Below are positions 25,083 to 33,972 of a stretch of 38,694 bases of DNA, piece by piece (position 1 is the stretch's first letter; the number at the start of each line of letters is the position of its first letter). The notes below the pieces were generated by a model that saw only the letters and a program-made list of their open reading frames with translations, made no database searches and was not told the DNA's origin. Origin of the DNA: Pseudomonadota bacterium (GTDB taxonomy: Bacteria > Pseudomonadota > Gammaproteobacteria > Burkholderiales > Chitinibacteraceae); NCBI GenBank assembly GCA_026399755.1, contig JAPLQI010000055.1, positions 1-38,694 on the forward strand. Direction: 5' to 3'. The translations under genes and the position numbers were made by a program.

Positions 25083-25366
25083 TTGACTCTCAAGGTGTTT
25101 GGTGGGGTATGGCGCGATGGAAACGTAGGGCGGGTGCAACCCGCGGGTTTCACCCGCCCTACGAGGTATCAAGTTACGGAATTTCATAGGGTGTGCAAGT
25201 CGTTTTTCTTGCGCACCGACTTTTGGTGCGCAACGACTTCGTCGTTGTACACCCTACGAAACTACATATCTCGTTCGCAAGCATTGCATCATGCTTAGGG
25301 CGGGTGGACCCCGCCGATTTCATAACATTTCATATCCATAAAGGCGGGTTGCACCCGCCCTACGTT
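25083..25366. repeat. Three repeats (A, B, A) between nrdA and the deaminase gene
   Basis: Family A at 25124-25163 (both arms, short loop), family B at 25185-25258 (CATAGGGTGTGCAAGTCG ... CGTCGTTGTACACCCTACG) and family A at 25294-25364 fill the whole gap. The last unit begins two bases after the nrdA stop on the minus strand and may act as its 3' stabiliser; no classical terminator is seen. Transcripts from nrdA to nrdB would have to cross these hairpins. Confidence 0.85.
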
Positions 25367-28228
25367 TTACTGGCAGCTTTCGCACTCTGGGTTATCAATC
25401 GAGCAGAATTTCATATCTGTTGCAGGTAATTCTGCGTCGATTGCGGCCATGGTGGGCGCGGAGCTGATCGAGTTAGCGCCAGCGGCGGAGGTTTGGGTGT
25501 AAACACCGTCTACCGCTACTGCATTCAACTCGCCACCGCTACCGGTCGATTTTTCTGCTGCTGTGGCTGCCATGGTGCGTAGGTAGTAAGTGGTTTTCAG
25601 GCCACGCAACCATGCAAATTTGTACAGCTCGTCCAGCTTCTTGCCTGATGCGCCAGCAAGGTAGAGATTGAGCGACTGGCCTTGGTCGATCCACTTTTGG
25701 CGGCGCGATGCGCATTCAACCAACCAGTTTGGATCCACTTCAAACGCTGTGGCGTACAAATCACGCAGGTCTTGCGGGATGCGCTCTACTTTAGATACCG
25801 AGCCGTCAAAGAATTTCAGGTCGGAGATCATTACTTCATCCCACAGACCACGCGCTTTTAGATCACGCACGAGGTACTCATTCACCACGGTGAACTCACC
25901 CGACAAGTTCGATTTCACGAACAAGTTTTGGTAAGTGGGCTCGATACACGCCGATACGCCGATGATGTTGGCAATGGTGGCTGTTGGCGCAATCGCCAAG
26001 CAGTTTGAATTGCGCATGCCGTGGGTGCGAACGCGTTCTCGCAGCTGTGTCCAATCTAAGCGTGAGCTGGTGTCCATTTCTAGATAGCCACCGCGCTCTT
26101 CTGCCAGCAATTTAATTGAATCTTGTGGCAATACGCCGCGATCCCACAGGCTGCCCTTGTAGCTAGGGTAAGTACCGCGCTCTTGTGCCAGCTCGGTGGA
26201 TGCCCAGTAAGCGTGGTAAGCCACGGTTTCCATCGATAGATCGGCAAACTCAACCGCTGCATCCGAGCCGTAAGGCAGGCGCAGCATATGTAAGCAATCT
26301 TGGAAGCCCATAATGCCCATACCCACCGGGCGATGCTTCAGATTGGATTCACGCGCTTTACGCACTGGGTAAAAGTTAATGTCGATCACGTTATCCAGCA
26401 TGCGCATCGCGGTGTTGATGGTGCGCGCCAGTTTATTGGTATCGAGTTCGCCATTCTTGATGTGGTTAACCAAGTTGACCGAGCCCAAATTACATACCGC
26501 AATTTCGTTTTCGTTGGTGTTCAGGGTGATTTCTGTACATAGATTTGAGCTATGCACCACGCCAACGTGTTGCTGCGGGCTGCGGATATTGCAAGGATCT
26601 TTAAAGGTAATCCAAGGATGGCCTGTTTCAAACAGCATAGAAAGCATCTTGCGCCATAAGCCCAGCGCAGGAATCTTCTTGGCGATTTTCATTTCGCCAC
26701 GCGCGGCTTTTGCTTCGTAGGCTACATAAGCTTTTTCAAAATCTTTACCAAACTTGTCGTGCAGATCAGGCGCTTCGGATGGGCTGAATAATGTCCACTC
26801 GCCGCCCTGCATCACACGCTTCATAAACAGATCAGGAATCCAGTTGGCGGTATTCATATCGTGCGTGCGGCGACGGTCGTCACCTGTGTTCTTACGCATT
26901 TCGAGGAATTCTTCGATATCTGCGTGCCAAGTTTCAAGGTAAGCGCATACCGCGCCCTTACGCTTGCCGCCTTGGTTTACCGCTACGGCAGTGTCATTCA
27001 CCACTTTCAGGAAAGGCACAATCCCTTGCGACTTGCCGTTGGTGCCCTTGATATGGCTACCGAGGGAGCGCACAGGCGTCCAATCGTTACCCAAACCACC
27101 GGCGTATTTAGACAAGAGCGCGTTTTCTTTCAGCGCTTCGTAAATACCTTCCAAATCATCAGAAACAGTGGTGAGGTAGCAGCTAGAAAGCTGGCTGCGA
27201 CGGCTACCGGCGTTAAATAAGGTAGGCGTCGAGCTCATAAAGTCAAAGCTAGACAAGACGTTGTAGAACTCGATCGCACGCTCTTCGCGGTTGATTTCAT
27301 TCATCGCCAAGCCCATCGCTACGCGCATAAAGAAGCTTTGTGGCAGCTCGATGCGCGTGTCTTCGATATGCAGGAAGTAACGGTCATACAGGGTTTGCAG
27401 GCCCAGGTAGCCGAATTGGTAATCGCGGCTATGATCCAGCGCCGCACCCAATTTAGCTAAATCGTACTGAGCTAGATTTTCATCAAGTAGCTCAGCATCG
27501 ATACCGCGCTTGATAAATTGCGGGAAGTAATCGGCATACTTAGATGCCATTTCTTCGTGACTGACTTCTTTACCCAAGACTTCAGAGCGCAGATTGTTCA
27601 GCAGTAAACGCGCTGTTACAAAGCTATATGCTGGGTCTTTTTCAATCAGCTGACGCGACGACATAATCAGCGCGCGGCGAACTTCTTCTGCCGGTACGCC
27701 GTCGTAAACGTTTTTTAAGGTTTCAGCCAACATCGCAGCTTGATCGGTAGTGCCTTCCAAGCCTTTGCAGCAAGAAGCGATCAGCGCTTTTAATTGCGCT
27801 AAATCGAGCGGACGGCTGCTGCCATTTGGGTACAGCACATTGATTTCGTGATGATGCTCTGGCTCAAAGCGTGCATGACGCTCTTTGCTGCGCTCTTCGC
27901 GATACAAAACATAGGCACGGGCTACATCGTGCTCACCGGCACGCATCAGCGCCAGCTCGACTTGATCTTGGATATCTTCAATATGAATCGCGCCGCCTTC
28001 TGGCTTACGACGCATCAGCGCCGAAACAACAGATTCAGTCAGCAAGATGGCTTTTTGACGTACAGCGGCACTAGACGCAGCATCGCTACCAAGCACAGCG
28101 ATAAAGGTTTTGGTCACTGCTACGGTGATTTTGTTCGGTGCAAATGGCACCACCGATCCATCACGGCGAATGGTTTTGTAATCGGCATAGCTACTGTGAT
28201 TTTGAGCAGTATTAACGCTATCGGGCAT
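25367..28228 (-). CDS. nrdA: Class Ia ribonucleoside-diphosphate reductase, alpha subunit
   Basis: The catalytic subunit reducing ribonucleoside diphosphates to the deoxy forms. ATG 28228 is preceded by AAGGAGA at eight bases, so the 953-aa form is chosen over an upstream extension. Two N-terminal ATP-cone regions are visible (about 17-115 starting TIRRDGSVVPFAPNKI, and about 125-215), then the ten-stranded barrel with NAGSRRSQLSSCYLT, NLGSVNLVNH, KHRPVGMGIMGFQD and SACIEPTYQNLF. The C-terminal redox tail ends CSIDNPECESCQ. Long length fits the double ATP-cone class Ia subtype. Two NrdR boxes overlap its promoter. nrdB lies 2.5 kb downstream instead of next door. Confidence 0.95.
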   Translation of the reverse strand: MPDSVNTAQNHSSYADYKTIRRDGSVVPFAPNKITVAVTKTFIAVLGSDAASSAAVRQKAILLTESVVSALMRRKPEGGAIHIEDIQDQVELALMRAGEHDVARAYVLYREERSKERHARFEPEHHHEINVLYPNGSSRPLDLAQLKALIASCCKGLEGTTDQAAMLAETLKNVYDGVPAEEVRRALIMSSRQLIEKDPAYSFVTARLLLNNLRSEVLGKEVSHEEMASKYADYFPQFIKRGIDAELLDENLAQYDLAKLGAALDHSRDYQFGYLGLQTLYDRYFLHIEDTRIELPQSFFMRVAMGLAMNEINREERAIEFYNVLSSFDFMSSTPTLFNAGSRRSQLSSCYLTTVSDDLEGIYEALKENALLSKYAGGLGNDWTPVRSLGSHIKGTNGKSQGIVPFLKVVNDTAVAVNQGGKRKGAVCAYLETWHADIEEFLEMRKNTGDDRRRTHDMNTANWIPDLFMKRVMQGGEWTLFSPSEAPDLHDKFGKDFEKAYVAYEAKAARGEMKIAKKIPALGLWRKMLSMLFETGHPWITFKDPCNIRSPQQHVGVVHSSNLCTEITLNTNENEIAVCNLGSVNLVNHIKNGELDTNKLARTINTAMRMLDNVIDINFYPVRKARESNLKHRPVGMGIMGFQDCLHMLRLPYGSDAAVEFADLSMETVAYHAYWASTELAQERGTYPSYKGSLWDRGVLPQDSIKLLAEERGGYLEMDTSSRLDWTQLRERVRTHGMRNSNCLAIAPTATIANIIGVSACIEPTYQNLFVKSNLSGEFTVVNEYLVRDLKARGLWDEVMISDLKFFDGSVSKVERIPQDLRDLYATAFEVDPNWLVECASRRQKWIDQGQSLNLYLAGASGKKLDELYKFAWLRGLKTTYYLRTMAATAAEKSTGSGGELNAVAVDGVYTQTSAAGANSISSAPTMAAIDAELPATDMKFCSIDNPECESCQ

Positions 28229-28305
28229 ATGGCTCTCCTTGAGTTGCGCGTGCGCTAAAGTGAGCACATCTCGCTGTGGATAAGATGTGAGTAGATTGTG
28301 GAGAA

Positions 28306-28321
28306 ACACTACTGGTAGTGT
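28306..28321. promoter_or_regulatory. NrdR box 1 (proximal) of nrdA
   Basis: ACACTACTGGTAGTGT is a near-perfect dyad matching the NrdR consensus ACAC.ATATATAGTGT-type half-sites. It starts 32 bases from the second box, the helical spacing of known NrdR operator pairs, and lies downstream of the predicted -10 element. Confidence 0.85.
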
Positions 28322-28337
28322 CTAAAAAGAACAAATA

Positions 28338-28353
28338 GCACTAATACTAGTGT
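28338..28353. promoter_or_regulatory. NrdR box 2 (distal) of nrdA, overlapping the -10 element
   Basis: GCACTAATACTAGTGT, read on the minus strand as ACACTAGTATTAGTGC, is a second NrdR dyad. The predicted -10 hexamer TAGTAT lies inside it, as expected for repression by NrdR. Confidence 0.85.
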
Positions 28354-28372
28354 CTTTAGCCCAGTTAGGCAA
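28344..28372 (-). promoter_or_regulatory. Sigma-70 promoter of nrdA
   Basis: On the minus strand TTGCCT (28367-28372) and TAGTAT (28344-28349) are separated by 17 bases. Start of transcription would be near 28337, about 110 bases upstream of the nrdA start codon. Confidence 0.65.
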
Positions 28373-28837
28373 GCAGATGACAAAGGAGAAAATGTACAGC
28401 TGGACGGTGCAAAAAGGCAGTTCCAGTAAAGCCGTGTATTTGTGGCGGCTTAACCGCGTTTGTAAAAAAATACCTGCCGAAAAATAAGCCTGATTCCACG
28501 ATTATGCATAGATTAAAAACAACACATTGCCGCAGCAAGCTCAACGCACAGATCCCTAACAGCCGATTGCCTAATAAACAATCATTCGATGTTTTTAAGC
28601 TGCACTAAATTGTACAAAATTCAGCCCGCATAACTCATTTTTCCTACTGTAGGCCTTGCCTTTTTCTAGGGCGATTTTTTCTAATACGGCTTACATTCCA
28701 TTGCATACATAAGAATATGCTTACGTATTATACGTTACTTAAATGTCCGTTTGATTCCCATAGAATAAGCGAATCTCAGGCCTGCAGCATCCCGCTCTAA
28801 GCCAGCTCTCGTTTTATTTTTAGGACTCTCTTTCATC
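28373..28837. other. Intergenic region between nrdA promoter and the TIG protease gene
   Basis: About 465 bases, AT-rich, with no supported gene and, unusually for this window, none of the repeat families A to E. It must hold the promoter of the protease lipoprotein gene; TAGGAC lies 13 bases before its GTG start. I see no clear operator or riboswitch. Confidence 0.5.
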
Positions 28838-31708
28838 GTGCCCTCTTCTTTTAAACGTAAAAAATCAAACACTGCTTTTCAAAACATTCAATTTTTCAGC
28901 AAAAAAACAATCAGCCTCAGTGTGCTGCTCGCCGTTAGCGCGTGTGGCGGAGGAGGAGGCTCTTCTGAGCCAGGCTCCACCAGCACGGTTGCCACCACAG
29001 CCTCTACGCCTGTAGTCAGCATACTGCCACCTGCAACAGCCTTTACCATTGAAAACATCAGCCCGTTAGAAGCCAGCGAGAACGAGAAACTAACCGTAAC
29101 GGGCCAAGGGTTTATCGGCATCAAACAGGTGATGCTAGGCGGCGTGGCACTAAGTTTTAAGCTTATTTCAGACCAGCAAATAGAAGTCATGCTTAATGAC
29201 GCGGCTCAATCAGGCGAGCTGGAGCTGCACAAAGACAACAGCAGCGTACAAGCGCGGCAAAGGGTCATGATTGCTGAGCCACGTGTGTTTGAGCTATCTG
29301 GCACAGAATTCAACACGGGTGAAACGCTAATTTTGCGCGGTAGCCAGCTCAATCAGCTCAAAAACGTGCGCTTAGGTGGGGTCATGCTGCCGACTGTTAG
29401 TCAGTCGGCCACTGAACTTTATGTCAATATTCCTGATACGGCCCGTTCAGGCTATCTGACCTTAGAGGATAAACGAGGCCGGCAGCAGACCTTGGCCCAA
29501 ATAATGCAAATCTGGCGGCCCGTGGCCCAGCCTGAGCTGCGCCCTGCCTTTGGCTTTGCTGGGCAAACCATCAGCATTATTGGCCAAGGCATTGATCAAG
29601 TTGAGCAGCTTTTATTTAGCCCTAACCAACGTGCCAATATCAAAAGCCGCTCAGAAAACCGTCTTGAAGTAGAAATACCTGAAAAAGCCCTCAGCGGCCC
29701 GCTGACCTTTGCTTGGGGTAAAAACACACTAAATAGCCAAACACGCTTTGAAATTGCCACACAAATCAGCGCGACGGGCATGTCCCCACTTAGCGGGCCT
29801 GCCAATACACTGATTACGATTAGCGGCCGCGGGCTGGATGCGGTTAGCAGCGCCAGTATTGGCGGAATCAATGCGCAGCTAGTTAACAAAACAAGTAGCA
29901 GTATTACCCTGCTAACGCCTGCCAACGGCGAAGGCGAGGTGATTTTAAAAGGCAGTATGCAGCAGCTGGTTTCCGCCGGAAACTTTAGATTAGTCAGGCC
30001 TGTTGCTCCTCCAGTCACGCCACCTGGCATAACACCGACGGCTCCACCTGTAGTTCCACCAGCCACGCCTAAAGCCACGATTGAGCTAGAAAGCATCGCT
30101 TTGGTACAAAATTACTCACAGCTTGCTGGCGCACAATATCAGCGCTTGGTGCAAGGCAAGCCTGCCATCGTACGGGCAAATATCTCCAGCAGAAGCAGTA
30201 AACTCGCCAGCCCACGGGTCTGGCTAAGCGCCACGATCAATGGCGTGCCGCAAGGCCAAGCCATCGCCATGACTGGGCCTGCCACCGTACCGGCCTATGT
30301 ATCACAAGCTAAGCTTGAGCAAAGTTTTAATGCCCGCCTGCCGGAGCAATGGATTAAGCCGGGCCTAAGCCTGCGGATTGAGGCAGACCCAGAGCTACAA
30401 GTCAGCAGCGGCGCCAGTAGAACCATCACCCCTGTAGTAGGCAAACCAAGCAATATGGATTTGGTGATTGTGCCACTGCAACTCGATGACGATGGCCGCG
30501 GTGCAGCTATCCGAGCACAAGCGCCTACTACTGACGCTGTGCGTCAAATGCTTAGCCGGGTTTTCCCGCTGGCCGACAGTACGATCAACGTCACCATCCG
30601 TGGCGCTTATCGAGTGAGCTCTATCCAGTCAACACAGAGCATGAAATACATTGATAAAACCCGCACTGGATCGGCAGGCTGGGATAGCGTACTGACCGAG
30701 TTAGAACAATTACGGGTTCGAGAAGGCAATGCCCGTCATTACTACGGCCTAGTGCCAGACCCAAATTTTAGTGGCGGCACCGCTGGGCTGGGCTATGTGA
30801 ATGCAAAAAATACATCCTACTCCGCCCACTCCGCCATTGGCCTTGATGCTCGTCACGACGACGACCTCAGCACCATGGGGCACGAGCTGGGCCATAATCT
30901 GAGCCGAAATCACGCACCATGCGGCGGAGTAAGCACATATGACCCTAACTTCCCCTACGCGGGCGGCAAAATCGGCGATACGCTACCTTATGATCCACGG
31001 ACCAATACCCTGCTGACACTAGATCAAGATAATGACGGTGATCTAATGGGCTATTGTGGCGGGCGCTGGTTCTCTGATTACAACTACAGCAAAATTCAGG
31101 ACTATCTAGAACAGCGTAATTATGCCCAGCCTATGCTTGCGGGTTTCTCTATGCCTATGAGCCTGATCGATATTTCTGGGCGTATTTCGGCTGGCGGCGC
31201 AAGCATTAATCCGGTTTCAATGCGTAGCGGTACGGCCCCTGAAGCCTCCAAAGGTGAGTATGAATTGCATATTGTTTCTGCCAGCGGCAAAACCATTATC
31301 CAGCCCTTTAATCCAGTAGAAGTAGCGGATATGCCTCAAGCCGAGCAGCATTTCTTTGTAAGCATCCCTAAAGTTAATTCAATTATTGCAATTGAAGTCT
31401 GGCGTAAGGGCAAGCAGCTAGGCAGCAACAAGCTGCAAAGTCGTACGGAAAAGGGAGTGGGAGTAGGCACGGCCAATGGTGCGCAGTTGCAATGGCAAGA
31501 AAGCGCTGGAAAACTGCAAATCAGATGGAATGCGGGGCAATACCCACACCTCAGCGTGCTGCACACCGGCAAAACACGCCAAGTGCTGGCTAACCAAGCA
31601 CGGGGCGGTCTTCTTACGGTGGATACACAATCGCTTCCTGCGGGCGGTCAGTTTGAAATATCGCTCTCTGACGGGCTAAACCCACGGCTGATGTATATCA
31701 AACGCTAG
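28838..31708 (+). CDS. TIG-domain lipoprotein with a metzincin-type metalloprotease domain
   Basis: Starts at GTG. The N-terminus carries a lipoprotein signal ending LLAVSAC (Cys36), followed by GGGGG and a Ser/Thr-rich linker. Residues about 68-390 hold four IPT/TIG immunoglobulin-like repeats (for example ISPLEASENEKLTVTGQGF and SPLSGPANTLITISGRGLD), then a Pro/Thr linker (390-412). The second half holds a zinc protease domain with HELGHNLSRNH (His682, Glu683, His686, His692) and a Met-turn DLMGYCGG (Met737). The metzincin consensus has Gly where this protein has Ser689. It is probably an outer-membrane-anchored or surface protease; substrate unknown. Product length 956 aa. No partner genes are adjacent. 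Confidence 0.82.
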   Translation: MPSSFKRKKSNTAFQNIQFFSKKTISLSVLLAVSACGGGGGSSEPGSTSTVATTASTPVVSILPPATAFTIENISPLEASENEKLTVTGQGFIGIKQVMLGGVALSFKLISDQQIEVMLNDAAQSGELELHKDNSSVQARQRVMIAEPRVFELSGTEFNTGETLILRGSQLNQLKNVRLGGVMLPTVSQSATELYVNIPDTARSGYLTLEDKRGRQQTLAQIMQIWRPVAQPELRPAFGFAGQTISIIGQGIDQVEQLLFSPNQRANIKSRSENRLEVEIPEKALSGPLTFAWGKNTLNSQTRFEIATQISATGMSPLSGPANTLITISGRGLDAVSSASIGGINAQLVNKTSSSITLLTPANGEGEVILKGSMQQLVSAGNFRLVRPVAPPVTPPGITPTAPPVVPPATPKATIELESIALVQNYSQLAGAQYQRLVQGKPAIVRANISSRSSKLASPRVWLSATINGVPQGQAIAMTGPATVPAYVSQAKLEQSFNARLPEQWIKPGLSLRIEADPELQVSSGASRTITPVVGKPSNMDLVIVPLQLDDDGRGAAIRAQAPTTDAVRQMLSRVFPLADSTINVTIRGAYRVSSIQSTQSMKYIDKTRTGSAGWDSVLTELEQLRVREGNARHYYGLVPDPNFSGGTAGLGYVNAKNTSYSAHSAIGLDARHDDDLSTMGHELGHNLSRNHAPCGGVSTYDPNFPYAGGKIGDTLPYDPRTNTLLTLDQDNDGDLMGYCGGRWFSDYNYSKIQDYLEQRNYAQPMLAGFSMPMSLIDISGRISAGGASINPVSMRSGTAPEASKGEYELHIVSASGKTIIQPFNPVEVADMPQAEQHFFVSIPKVNSIIAIEVWRKGKQLGSNKLQSRTEKGVGVGTANGAQLQWQESAGKLQIRWNAGQYPHLSVLHTGKTRQVLANQARGGLLTVDTQSLPAGGQFEISLSDGLNPRLMYIKR

Positions 31709-31810
31709 TCATAGGGCAATCCAGCACACAGGCGCTCTACTTATGCAGAGTGCCTGTGGTGACTGACTTAAGTGCTGCAGACGCGTTAATCCAGCAAATC
31801 CAGATGGCCA

Positions 31811-31837
31811 AAAAAAGCGAGCCTAAGCTCGCTTTTT
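31811..31837. terminator. Bidirectional terminator between the protease gene and slyD
   Basis: AGCGAGC, loop CTAA, GCTCGCT form a 7-bp stem with A6 on one side and T5 on the other, so it works for both converging genes. Confidence 0.9.
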
Positions 31838-31859
31838 CTAAAATCACACCACTATCATA

Positions 31860-32339
31860 TTAGTGATCGTGGCCGTGCTCGCCGTGTACGTGGCCGTGTT
31901 CAAGTTCTTCTTCACTTGCTTCACGAACCGCAGCAACGGTACCTACAAAACGAATAACCATACCTGCGAAAGGATGGTTAGCATCGACAACAACGCGGTT
32001 ACCTTCGATTTCGGTAACGCGGAACAACAATACTTCGCCCGTTTCAGGATCGTCGGCTTCAAACATCATGCCGGCTTCAACTTCCATCGGGAATGAAGAT
32101 TTTTCTTCTTCGCGCACTAAATCTGCATCGTGTTCACCGAAAGCGTCTTCTGCTTCCATAGTCACATCAATGCTGTCGCCAACGTTTTTGCCTTCGAGTG
32201 CTTCTTCAACCAAAGGCAGAACATTATCGTAACCGCCGTGCAGATACTCGATCGGCTCTTCGGTTTTGTCGATTTGCTTGCCAGTGGCATCAAACATTTC
32301 ATAATTTAAAGTTACAACGGTATTTTTTGCAATTTGCAT
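31860..32339 (-). CDS. slyD: FKBP-type peptidyl-prolyl cis-trans isomerase SlyD
   Basis: A 159-aa cytoplasmic folding helper and metallochaperone. Residues 1-70 and about 120-145 form the split FKBP domain (MQIAKNTVVTLNYEMFDATG, PIEYLHGGYDNVLPLVEEAL), with the IF chaperone flap in between (about 71-119, DAFGEHDADLVREEEKSSFP). The tail is short, with HGHVHGEHGHDH for nickel binding, lacking the long Cys/His extension of E. coli SlyD. It begins four bases after the stop of the peroxiredoxin-like gene, so the two are cotranscribed. It ends at the bidirectional terminator. Confidence 0.92.
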   Translation of the reverse strand: MQIAKNTVVTLNYEMFDATGKQIDKTEEPIEYLHGGYDNVLPLVEEALEGKNVGDSIDVTMEAEDAFGEHDADLVREEEKSSFPMEVEAGMMFEADDPETGEVLLFRVTEIEGNRVVVDANHPFAGMVIRFVGTVAAVREASEEELEHGHVHGEHGHDH

Positions 32340-32343
32340 GGGT

Positions 32344-32811
32344 TCACCCTAGCTGTTTCACGAGTTTAAGAATTTCCGCCGCATGGCCCTTAGGGACAAC
32401 GTGATAAAACGCATGGCGGATCACGCCGTCCTTGTCGATTACAAACGTGGAACGGTCTATGCCGTATCTTACCACGCCATGTGCCTCCCACTCATGTAGA
32501 GCGTGATAGAGCCCGCTTACTTCACCTGTTGGATCGGCTAATAAATCAAATTCTATGCCCTGCTCGTCTTGAAATTGCTCATGTGACAAGCAATCATCCA
32601 TGCTCACCCCAAGGATAACTGTGTCATATTGCCGAAATGCTGCAACCCGATCACTAAATTCTACCGCCTCGATAATGCCGCCAGGCGTGTGGTCCTTATT
32701 AAAGAAATACAACACAAGATGGGATGCGCCACGAAACTGCGCCAATTGCACATCCTCCATCTGAGCATCAGACAAAATAAAATCTGGCGCAATATCACCA
32801 ACGTTCAGCAT
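32344..32811 (-). CDS. BCP/PrxQ-like peroxiredoxin fold protein lacking the peroxidatic cysteine
   Basis: A 155-aa thioredoxin-fold protein aligned over its whole length with bacterioferritin comigratory protein (BCP): MLNVGDIAPDFILSD, LVLYFFNKDHTPGG, STFVIDKDGVIRHAFY. In true BCP the loop reads TPGCT with the peroxidatic Cys near residue 45 and often a resolving Cys five residues later. Here both are gone (TPGGIIEAVEF: Gly45 and Val50). The codon is GGC, one base from TGC. The only cysteine is Cys74 in MDDCLSHEQF. The gene otherwise looks intact and is coupled to slyD, so it may have been retained for a non-peroxidase role or use Cys74. Confidence 0.85.
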   Translation of the reverse strand: MLNVGDIAPDFILSDAQMEDVQLAQFRGASHLVLYFFNKDHTPGGIIEAVEFSDRVAAFRQYDTVILGVSMDDCLSHEQFQDEQGIEFDLLADPTGEVSGLYHALHEWEAHGVVRYGIDRSTFVIDKDGVIRHAFYHVVPKGHAAEILKLVKQLG

Positions 32812-32862
32812 GTGTTCTCCATGCGATAATTGTTGTAATCCATTTTGTTATAGAGCAAAAAC

Positions 32863-33972
32863 ATGCAACTTTTAGGCGGACTCAGTCCAGAAGAATTTTT
32901 AAACGAATACTGGCAAAAAAAACCATTACTGATCCGCAATGCTTGGAGCAACTTCCCTGAGCTGATTGATTACGCGCGTCTTGCTGAGCTAGCCCAACAG
33001 AGCGATGTGGAATCGAGACTAATAGAGTACAAAGATGGTCGCTGGAAAGCCGAATCCGGCCCATTTCGCCCATCACGCTTTGCCCGCCTGCCAGACACCG
33101 ATTGGACCGTGCTTGTTGGCAATGTGAATCACCTCGTCCCACACATTTCTGATCTACTTTATCAATTTAACTTCCTGCCTTACACAAGGCTTGATGATTT
33201 GATGATTTCCTACGCCCCTCCTGGCGGAACCGTCGGCCCACATTATGATTCTTACGATGTGTTCTTATTGCAAGTAGGGGGAAAGAAACGCTGGCAGATC
33301 TCGAGCGATGACGCGAGCGGCTTTATTGAAGACGCGCCCATTCGAGTATTAAAAGAGTTTCATCCCGAACAAGAGTGGGTTCTAGAGCACGGCGATATGC
33401 TGTATTTGCCGCCGATGTACGCCCATTACGGTGTAGCCATGGAGCCAGGAATGACTTATTCCATCGGCTTTAGAGCGCCCAAAACCCAAGAAATTGCCGG
33501 TAAATTCTTAGAGTTTTTGCAAGACGAGCTGTGCTTAGAAGGAATGTACAGCGACCCCAATCGCCAGCCGACTCAAAAGCCTGCTGAAATTGATAGCGAA
33601 TTTGTTGAGCAAATCGGCGAAATGCTGAAAAACATCACTTGGAACGATGAAACAATCCGCCGCTTTGTTGGCAGTTATTTCACCGAGCCTAAGCCTCATG
33701 TATTTTATGATCAGCCTGATGAGCCTATGGATTTGGATGATTTTGCGGCAGAAGTGGCCAAGGGCGGTATTGCCATCGACGCCAAGGCGCTCATGCTGTA
33801 CGAAAAAGACCGCGTTTACGCCAATGGTGAGGCATTAGAATTTGCGCCCGAAGCCCTGCCTTTTCTTCAGCAACTAGCTGATCAGCGAAAGCTACCCGCA
33901 GCAGACTATCCTGAAAGCCTGATCACGATTCTTTATGAATGTTATGAATATGGATACTTGCAGCTCGCCTGA
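32863..33972 (+). CDS. roxA: Ribosomal protein L16 arginine hydroxylase (JmjC/cupin_8)
   Basis: A 369-aa Fe(II)/2-oxoglutarate oxygenase of the RoxA/YcfD family, which hydroxylates an arginine of ribosomal protein L16. The JmjC core has the HxD motif in GPHYDSYDVFLLQVGGKKRW and the distal His in PPMYAHYGVA; the N-terminus FLNEYWQKKPLLIRNAW and the C-terminal helical and winged domain (about 230-369) fit RoxA. ATG start, in a 51-bp gap divergent from the peroxiredoxin-like gene. The following gene overlaps its last 38 bases. Confidence 0.9.
   Translation: MQLLGGLSPEEFLNEYWQKKPLLIRNAWSNFPELIDYARLAELAQQSDVESRLIEYKDGRWKAESGPFRPSRFARLPDTDWTVLVGNVNHLVPHISDLLYQFNFLPYTRLDDLMISYAPPGGTVGPHYDSYDVFLLQVGGKKRWQISSDDASGFIEDAPIRVLKEFHPEQEWVLEHGDMLYLPPMYAHYGVAMEPGMTYSIGFRAPKTQEIAGKFLEFLQDELCLEGMYSDPNRQPTQKPAEIDSEFVEQIGEMLKNITWNDETIRRFVGSYFTEPKPHVFYDQPDEPMDLDDFAAEVAKGGIAIDAKALMLYEKDRVYANGEALEFAPEALPFLQQLADQRKLPAADYPESLITILYECYEYGYLQLA

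Noticed and set aside
1-25366. CRISPR-like array formed by the regularly recurring GC-rich repeats
   Set aside because: The repeats are palindromic hairpins spread singly over many gaps with irregular distances, without spacer arrays or cas genes.
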